This document shows, in pieces, positions 7,530 through 11,971 of a stretch of 11,971 nt of DNA. Source of the stretch: Bacteroidota bacterium (GTDB lineage: Bacteria > Bacteroidota > Bacteroidia > Flavobacteriales > Flavobacteriaceae); contig JAACDY010000089.1 of NCBI GenBank assembly GCA_009936675.1, forward strand, positions 1 to 11,971, in the 5' to 3' direction. How positions within the stretch are numbered: the stretch's first letter is position 1; every line of letters begins with the position of its first letter. Below the pieces are notes generated by a model. It made no database searches, was not told where the DNA came from, and saw only the letters and a list, made by a program, of their open reading frames with translations. The position numbers and the translations under genes were made by a program.

Positions 7530-8039
7530 ATGGCAGATACCATTGTCAATCGTGTGGCAGCAAGTGCCTTAATTACTTTCGATCTTGAAAAACTATATCA
7601 AATCGGAACACGACAATCCATTGATCTATCTCAGTGGTTGCACCAAGGACTCCTACTCAAAGAAAAGGAATTCCGAGCCCTACTCAAGGCCCACGATTGG
7701 AGTGTTTACCGAGATCAATTCATCGCCTTGCATTGTTCCACAGATGCCATTCTACCGGCTTGGGCTGCCCTTTTGGTTACCACCCACCTCCAACCCTATG
7801 CACGAAAAGTCGTCTTGGGAACCCTGAATGATTTGGAAGTACAGCTATTTGCCGAAGAAATTCAACTCTTGGACATATCTCAATACAAAGATCAACCCTT
7901 GATTATCAAAGGTTGTAGTGATAAAACTGTTCCACAGGATGCCTATGTTCAACTGATTGCCAAACTACAACCCGTGGTAAAAAGTCTTTTTTACGGAGAA
8001 GCCTGTTCCTCTGTTCCCCTTTACAAAAAAAAGAAATAG
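7530..8039 (+). CDS. DUF2480 family protein, putative Suf-associated factor
   Basis: A 169-residue soluble protein that I recognise as DUF2480, a family found mainly in Bacteroidota and without an established function. The ATG follows the DUF59 stop directly (TAAATG), so translation is probably coupled. No signal peptide or membrane segment is visible. It has three cysteines: Cys69 in ALHCSTDAILPAWA, Cys129 in LIIKGCSDKTVP and Cys159 in GEACSSVPLYK. These sit in the most family-like stretches, which suggests a functional role such as metal, cluster or sulfur handling; that is inference. The IIKGC segment resembles the active-site loop of SufE encoded 0.7 kb upstream. The lysine-rich C-terminus YKKKK is short. 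The alternative is a general housekeeping protein carried by operon conservation. Confidence 0.85.
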   Translation: MADTIVNRVAASALITFDLEKLYQIGTRQSIDLSQWLHQGLLLKEKEFRALLKAHDWSVYRDQFIALHCSTDAILPAWAALLVTTHLQPYARKVVLGTLNDLEVQLFAEEIQLLDISQYKDQPLIIKGCSDKTVPQDAYVQLIAKLQPVVKSLFYGEACSSVPLYKKKK

Positions 8040-8040
8040 T

Positions 8041-8048
8041 TACTTTTG
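8041..8048 (+). promoter_or_regulatory. Possible -7 promoter box for the glycosyltransferase gene
   Basis: TACTTTTG fits the Bacteroidota -7 consensus TAnnTTTG and begins two bases after the DUF2480 stop, 17 bases before the TTG start of the next gene. No -33 TTTG is seen at the right distance, so it may be chance in T-rich sequence. If real, the glycosyltransferase would have its own transcript in addition to read-through from suf. Confidence 0.3.
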
Positions 8049-8064
8049 GGATAATCGCTGACTT

Positions 8065-9342
8065 TTGAAAGATTCCAAAAAGGTATTGATTTTGACCTAT
8101 TACTGGCCACCCTCCGGGGGATCAGGAGTACAGCGTTGGATGTATTTTGCCAAACACCTAAATGCCTTGGGCTGGGAACCCATTGTGATTACCGTAGATG
8201 AAAAACAAGCCTCCTATCCTGTTTTGGATCACCATTTATTGGAAGAGGTCAAAGAGATTAAAGTCCTCAAAACGGACACCAAAGAACCCCTAAAAATATA
8301 TGCTCAACTGCTTAGTGGTTCCCCCAACAAAGGGATACCTCAAGGACAGATAAATAAAAAAGGATGGGTGGCCAAATTTGCCGCATTCATCAGGGGAAAC
8401 TTTTTTATTCCCGATGCACGAATAGGCTGGAATGCCTATGCCCTTTACGAAGCAAAAAAACTCATTCAAAAAGAGGGCATCCAAAGAGTAATCACCACCG
8501 GGCCACCACATTCTACCCATTTGGTCGGACTAAAGCTCAAAGCCCAATTCGACATCCAATGGTGGGCTGATTTTCGCGACCCTTGGACCGATATCTTTTA
8601 CAATAAAGACCTCTATCGTACTGTTTTGGCTCAAAAAAAAGACACCCGTTGGGAAAGTAAAGTCCTTCAAAATGCCGATGGAATATTGACCACCGTAGGG
8701 GGAAATCTGGTTCAAAAATTGAAAATCAAAGCCCCCGACCAAAAGTTTCATGTACTGCCCAACGGCTATGATCAAGATATGATATTGGCTGTCCCCAAAA
8801 CTTCTGTAAAACCGTTTCACGTGGTTTATACTGGTTTGTTGACCGATAATCAAGACTATATTTCTGTGATGAAAGTACTCAATGACATGGCCGACCACCA
8901 CCACATTCGACTTTCTTTGGCTGGAAATATCAATGATCACATTTTGGAGAATATCCGACAAACGGCGCACAAAATTGAGCTTGATTTCAAGGGTTACCTC
9001 CCCCACAAAGAAGCCATCGCCTTGATGAAAAGCGGAGACCTGTTACTCAACTTTATTTTTAAAGGAGCCGATCTAGACATGATCTCTGGAAAATTACTGG
9101 AGTATCTCGCTACAGAAGTTCCTGTCCTTTCTATCGGTGATCCCCAATCCGAAGCAGGAAAACTATTGAAACTTGCTTCTTTTGCTCAAATGATCGATGC
9201 GGACGATACTGAGGCCATAAAAGCCTTTATCGAGAAAGCCGCACACCAAAAAAATAAGACCCGCAATCAGATGGCAGATATTGAAAAATGGAACAGGGAA
9301 AACATTGCTAGAACACTGAGTGGTCTTTTGGAGAAAAGCTAG
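8065..9342 (+). CDS. Glycosyltransferase, family 4-like (GT-B fold)
   Basis: A 425-residue probable cytoplasmic glycosyltransferase. The N-terminal Rossmann half opens with KKVLILTYYWPPSGGSGVQRW, where the glycine-rich loop is at 18-21, followed by FIPDARIGW (114-122), TGPPHS (145-150) and WADFRDPW (167-174). The C-terminal nucleotide-sugar binding half has LPNGYD (231-236), VVYTG (253-257), LAGN (285-288) and GKLLEYLATEVPVL (342-355), where Glu346 occupies the place of the acidic residue of the GT4 donor site. Donor and acceptor sugars cannot be predicted. Related genes often act in exopolysaccharide or lipopolysaccharide synthesis. The start is TTG at 8065: an in-frame TGA lies six bases upstream and the first internal ATG would remove the glycine-rich loop. 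It lies 25 bases after DUF2480, so it may share the suf transcript, but no functional link is evident. Confidence 0.88.
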   Translation: MKDSKKVLILTYYWPPSGGSGVQRWMYFAKHLNALGWEPIVITVDEKQASYPVLDHHLLEEVKEIKVLKTDTKEPLKIYAQLLSGSPNKGIPQGQINKKGWVAKFAAFIRGNFFIPDARIGWNAYALYEAKKLIQKEGIQRVITTGPPHSTHLVGLKLKAQFDIQWWADFRDPWTDIFYNKDLYRTVLAQKKDTRWESKVLQNADGILTTVGGNLVQKLKIKAPDQKFHVLPNGYDQDMILAVPKTSVKPFHVVYTGLLTDNQDYISVMKVLNDMADHHHIRLSLAGNINDHILENIRQTAHKIELDFKGYLPHKEAIALMKSGDLLLNFIFKGADLDMISGKLLEYLATEVPVLSIGDPQSEAGKLLKLASFAQMIDADDTEAIKAFIEKAAHQKNKTRNQMADIEKWNRENIARTLSGLLEKS

Positions 9343-9354
9343 TATGGCTTGATT

Positions 9355-9702
9355 TTAATCAATAAATTCATCCCTCACGGGACTAAAAGCATCGATAAGT
9401 TCTCCTTCCTCTAGACATACTGCGCCGTGAAGGGTATTGGGAGGTACGTAAAACGAATCCCCTTTTTCCAATTTTTGGGTTACCCCATCGATGGTGATTT
9501 CAAACACACCCGATCCTACCAGGGAGGACTGGGAGTGGTGATGTTGGTGTTCCGCCCCTATGCCTCCTTTTTCAAAATGCACTTGAACCAACATGAGTTG
9601 ATTGTCATAACCCAAGATTTTTCTTTTGATCTTTGGTTCTATCTCCTCCCAAGCTGTAGAGGATGTCTTTAAAAATACTTTACTCGCTTTGATATTTTTC
9701 AT
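9355..9702 (-). CDS. KdgF-like cupin protein
   Basis: A 115-residue single-domain cupin. The metal site is visible as His52, His54, Gln58 and His92 (HQHHHSQ and VPPNTLHG), and the tail has Asp104, Phe106 and Arg110 in DAFSPVR. KRKILGYDNQLMLVQVHF and FSPVRDEF closely resemble KdgF proteins as I recall them. KdgF converts the unsaturated monouronates released from pectin or alginate to linear keto sugars, but many cupins of this shape are annotated only as cupin domain proteins. The role in uronate breakdown is therefore inference. It differs from the usual HxHPHEQ version by carrying HHSQ. It is the last gene of the minus-strand operon, nine bases after nadD. Its stop faces the glycosyltransferase stop across 12 bases. 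Confidence 0.82.
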   Translation of the reverse strand: MKNIKASKVFLKTSSTAWEEIEPKIKRKILGYDNQLMLVQVHFEKGGIGAEHQHHHSQSSLVGSGVFEITIDGVTQKLEKGDSFYVPPNTLHGAVCLEEGELIDAFSPVRDEFID

Positions 9703-9711
9703 TTAAAGGAC

Positions 9712-10293
9712 TTAATGATAAGGGTTGAATTTTTCAAAATATTCTTCAATTTGATCAGGGATCAAATTCGTTAACGGTTTTTTATTTTTAATGGCATTTC
9801 GAATTTCAGTTGCTGAGACTTCCATCAAATCTGCCTCAAAATAATGAATCTTTGGGTGCTTTAAAAGTCTTGTGGGTATTTTGTCCGATTGGGAGCGGGG
9901 ATAGACAAAGAGATGACACTGTTCCAAAATTTGGTTGTGCTCTTTCCATCGTTCGAATTTCGCCATATTGTCTTGTCCCATCAGAAGGGTAAATTGATTT
10001 TCAGGATATTTTTTTTTCAAATACTGTAAGCTCTCCACCGTGTAATTGGGTGTGGGCAGATCAAATTCTTCGGAACAGGCTTTGAGTTTCGGATTGCCCT
10101 CAATGGCCAATTCAACCATGGCCAATCGGTGGTGGTTTTCCATCAAACTGCTTTTTTCTTTGAATGGACTTTGGGGGCTGATTACCAACCATACTTCTGC
10201 CAAATTGCTGTTTTGAGCAAAAAAATTGGCCACTGCCAAATGCCCTAAATGGATGGGATTAAAAGATCCAAAAAACAGCCCGATATTTTTCAT
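9712..10293 (-). CDS. nadD: Nicotinate-nucleotide adenylyltransferase NadD
   Basis: A 193-residue enzyme of NAD synthesis that joins nicotinate mononucleotide and ATP to give deamido-NAD and diphosphate. The nucleotidyltransferase motif GSFNPIHLGH (9-18) holds the ATP-contacting histidines His15 and His18. LPTPNYTVESL (79-89), MGQDNMAKFERW (105-116) and the C-terminal SATEIR (160-165) motif complete the active site. The length is normal. The enzyme is usually essential. The ATG is at 10293, three bases downstream of the gmk stop, and the stop is nine bases upstream of the cupin ATG, consistent with an operon yicC-gmk-nadD seen in many Bacteroidota. Confidence 0.96.
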   Translation of the reverse strand: MKNIGLFFGSFNPIHLGHLAVANFFAQNSNLAEVWLVISPQSPFKEKSSLMENHHRLAMVELAIEGNPKLKACSEEFDLPTPNYTVESLQYLKKKYPENQFTLLMGQDNMAKFERWKEHNQILEQCHLFVYPRSQSDKIPTRLLKHPKIHYFEADLMEVSATEIRNAIKNKKPLTNLIPDQIEEYFEKFNPYH

Positions 10294-10296
10294 TAC

Positions 10297-10869
10297 TTAT
10301 ACTTGGTCTAAAAATGCTTTGACCCGTTCTGAGAAGTCTTTTTTGGAAATCTCTAGATCATCATTTACCAGTGAAAAATCGAATTTTGAAGCTTGTTCCA
10401 TTTCCATTTTTGCTTTAGCAAGACGCTCTTGAAGCAGGGCTTCACTTTCGGTTCCTCTTGACCGCAGTCGTTGCTCCAAAACGTCCAGACTGGGTGCTTG
10501 GATAAAAATCGCTAGGGTCTGGTCGGGGTATTGGGATTTGATATTCAGACCTCCCACTACGTCTACATCAAAAATAATGTGTTGTCCTTTTGACCATTTT
10601 TTTTCCAGTTCAGATCTCAGGGTTCCATAAAACTTTCCTGGATAAACTTCTTCGTATTCGACGAAAGCGTCCGCTTCAATTTTTTTTTTAAAATCATCCA
10701 ATTCCAAAAAATGGTAATCTACACCATCCTGCTCTTTTCCGCGTGGGGGACGAGAGGTGGCCGAAATGGAAAAAGACAAAGGAAGGTTTCGGCTCAATAG
10801 GGATTGAACCAAAGTGGTTTTACCACTACCCGATGGGGCCGATACCACAATGAGTTTTCCTTCTTTCAA
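10297..10869 (-). CDS. gmk: Guanylate kinase
   Basis: A 190-residue guanylate kinase that phosphorylates GMP or dGMP with ATP to the diphosphate. The P-loop APSGSGKTT is at 11-19. GMP-binding residues lie in SATSRPPRGKEQDGVDYHF (Ser36 to Phe54) and EYEEVYPGKFYGT (71-83), and DVDVVGGLNIK (101-111) carries the aspartates of the core. RLRSRGTES (134-142) is the lid. The only possible start is TTG at 10869: it follows the yicC stop directly and in the same frame, so no upstream ATG exists, and this start leaves the canonical short N-terminus before the P-loop. A ten-base A run lies in the coding strand at 10680-10689 (codons for Lys61-Lys63 and Ile64). Confidence 0.97.
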   Translation of the reverse strand: MKEGKLIVVSAPSGSGKTTLVQSLLSRNLPLSFSISATSRPPRGKEQDGVDYHFLELDDFKKKIEADAFVEYEEVYPGKFYGTLRSELEKKWSKGQHIIFDVDVVGGLNIKSQYPDQTLAIFIQAPSLDVLEQRLRSRGTESEALLQERLAKAKMEMEQASKFDFSLVNDDLEISKKDFSERVKAFLDQV

Positions 10870-11727
10870 TTATAATACATTCAATAATTGCTCCTTTATT
10901 TTTTCCAGTTCATCCTTCATCTGAATGACCAGCTTTTGAAGTCCTGCATGATTGGCCTTTGATCCGATGGTATTGATCTCTCTTCCAACCTCTTGTGCGA
11001 TAAATCCGAGTTTTTTACCATTGGAAGTTTCGCTGTCCAGAGTCTTTTTGAAATAATCAATATGATTTTTGAGCCGGACTTTCTCTTCGGTGATATCGTA
11101 TTTTTCCAAATAATAGATCAACTCCTGCTCAAACCGATTTTGATCAACTTCAGATGGGAGGCTTTCCAAAGCAGCTTTTAATTTTTCTTTGATTTTGGTG
11201 CTCCTCTCGGGATCGATGATTTCTACTTCTTTGAGAAGCCCTTCCAGATTGACCAATCTTTTATTGAATTCGATTTCTAGGATTTTTCCTTCATCAGATC
11301 GGAATTCATTCAGTGCGTCTATCGCTTTTTTCAATAAACTTTCGATCAATTCAATTTCGGATTCATCAAAATCTTTGATCTCAGTTTTGAGGGTGTCGGG
11401 CAGCTTAAGTGCAATTTTGAGCAGTTCCAAACGATCCCCGTCTTCTATACTTCTCAGCTGTTCGATGTATTGATTGACGGTAGCTATATTAATGGTTTTA
11501 GCACTGGACTGACTGATGTTCTCGATATTGAGATTCAAATCGGTCTTTCCTCTTTTAAGGAATTTCCCTATGCTCTTTTTGAGTTGAATCTCGATTTCCC
11601 TGACATGAACTGGCAGCCGGGCATTGATTTCCAGTCCCTTGCTGTTAAGCGAGCGCAACTCCAAGACATAGCTTTTGTTTTCGAACTGGATTTCGGCTTT
11701 ACCAAAGCCGGTCATCGATTGAATCAT
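10870..11727 (-). CDS. yicC: YicC/YloC family endoribonuclease
   Basis: A 285-residue member of the YicC family, a normal length. The N-terminal MIQSMTGFGKA signature and ELRSLNSKGLEI (23-34) mark the YicC N-terminal domain. The C-terminal DUF1732 domain ends with LGFIAQEVGREINTIGSKAN (240-259), the most conserved part, followed by a charged helix. Members have been shown to act as endoribonucleases (YicC in Escherichia coli and YloC in Bacillus), affecting RNA turnover. The middle (about 120-235) is rich in charged residues and predicted helical by eye. The ATG is at 11727. It sits six bases after the stop of the DUF1080 fragment gene and abuts gmk, a linkage conserved in many bacteria. Confidence 0.94.
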   Translation of the reverse strand: MIQSMTGFGKAEIQFENKSYVLELRSLNSKGLEINARLPVHVREIEIQLKKSIGKFLKRGKTDLNLNIENISQSSAKTINIATVNQYIEQLRSIEDGDRLELLKIALKLPDTLKTEIKDFDESEIELIESLLKKAIDALNEFRSDEGKILEIEFNKRLVNLEGLLKEVEIIDPERSTKIKEKLKAALESLPSEVDQNRFEQELIYYLEKYDITEEKVRLKNHIDYFKKTLDSETSNGKKLGFIAQEVGREINTIGSKANHAGLQKLVIQMKDELEKIKEQLLNVL

Positions 11728-11733
11728 TTGTGG

Positions 11734-11971
11734 CTACAATTCACGGATTTTGATGTTGCGATAGCTGACACCATCACCATGATCTTGAAGTCCTATTTTT
11801 CCCGTTTTGAATTTGGCAAAATCATCCCAGTCACTGAATTTGGAATCGGCCACCAAAGCATCCCAATCCGGTCCAGTTAACGCAAAAGTTACGATTTCCA
11901 CATCGTTGAGTTTAACACTTGCCTTGTTGGTGTTGTAATTGATTGAAATTAAAACGTGATTCCATTCTCCA
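11734..11971 (-). CDS. DUF1080 / 3-keto-disaccharide hydrolase-like protein, C-terminal fragment
   Basis: An open frame runs in from the right edge and ends with TAG at 11736-11734, giving 78 residues. EWNHVLISINYNTNKASVKLN, WDDFAKFKTGKIGLQDHG and VSYRNIKIREL match the C-terminal beta-sandwich of DUF1080 proteins, where the GxIGLQDHGxxVxYRNI(R/K)I motif is diagnostic. Members are usually secreted concanavalin-like lectin-fold proteins; some have been reported to hydrolyse 3-keto-glycosides. The N-terminus and any signal peptide lie outside the window. The gene ends six bases before the yicC start and no promoter-like box is visible in between, so it may lead the same operon. Confidence 0.85.
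   Translation of the reverse strand, partial: GEWNHVLISINYNTNKASVKLNDVEIVTFALTGPDWDALVADSKFSDWDDFAKFKTGKIGLQDHGDGVSYRNIKIREL

Noticed and set aside
8530..9006. Open frame of 158 codons on the minus strand
   Set aside because: It is antisense to the glycosyltransferase gene and has no recognisable domain; it reflects codon use of the real gene.
9349..9362. Inverted repeat as an intrinsic terminator
   Set aside because: The stem is six bases and mostly A/T with a two-base loop and no following T tract on either strand, so a stable terminator hairpin is unlikely.
11470..11880. Open frame of 136 codons on the plus strand
   Set aside because: It crosses the antisense of yicC and of the DUF1080 fragment, both recognisable on the minus strand.
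1..11971. Mobile elements, CRISPR arrays, tRNA or rRNA genes, phage or defence genes
   Set aside because: No transposase, integrase, spaced direct repeats, RNA gene signature or known defence domain was seen. Nearly all sequence is accounted for by recognised genes.

Overview
The window looks like a chromosomal segment of a marine-type member of the Flavobacteriaceae (Bacteroidota). The basis is the gene content and order of the Suf operon, which ends in a DUF59 gene and a DUF2480 gene, plus a choice-of-anchor B type surface protein, Bacteroidota-style TAnnTTTG promoter boxes, few Shine-Dalgarno sequences and several TTG start codons. Genus cannot be fixed from the sequence alone. Coding density is very high. 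The longest stretch without a gene is about 100 bases. I see no tRNA, rRNA, CRISPR array, insertion sequence or other mobile element.

Left part (1-1578, plus strand): the 3' end of a choice-of-anchor B family protein overlaps by four bases a lipoprotein gene. The lipoprotein carries seven about 58-residue repeats and is probably a seven-bladed beta-propeller on the cell surface.

Centre (about 1640-8039, plus strand): a complete suf operon preceded by a -7 type promoter box. The order is A-type carrier (SufA/HesB-like), sufB, sufC, sufD, sufS, sufE, a DUF59 (SufT-like) gene and a DUF2480 gene, with gaps of 0-16 bases. SufS removes sulfur from cysteine, SufE passes it to the SufBCD scaffold, SufC supplies ATPase activity, and the A-type carrier and the DUF59 protein probably help deliver or mature clusters. 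DUF2480 has no established role. It is the best candidate here for an undescribed part of a known system, because it abuts the DUF59 gene and contains an IIKGC loop like the one holding the active cysteine of SufE. A family 4-like glycosyltransferase gene (8065-9342) follows on the same strand after 25 bases and may have its own promoter.

Right part (9355-11971, minus strand): a compact convergent operon read from right to left. It holds the 3' end of a DUF1080 (3-keto-disaccharide hydrolase-like) gene, a yicC-type endoribonuclease gene, gmk (guanylate kinase), nadD (nicotinate-nucleotide adenylyltransferase) and a KdgF-like cupin gene. Housekeeping genes for nucleotide, NAD and RNA metabolism are thus bracketed by two genes whose families act in sugar catabolism. 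The two convergent operons end only 12 bases apart, with no visible intrinsic terminator.

Most of the window is ordinary core genome. The points that merit a second look are DUF2480, the paired surface propeller proteins, the sugar genes around yicC-gmk-nadD, and homopolymer tracts in the lipoprotein and gmk genes.
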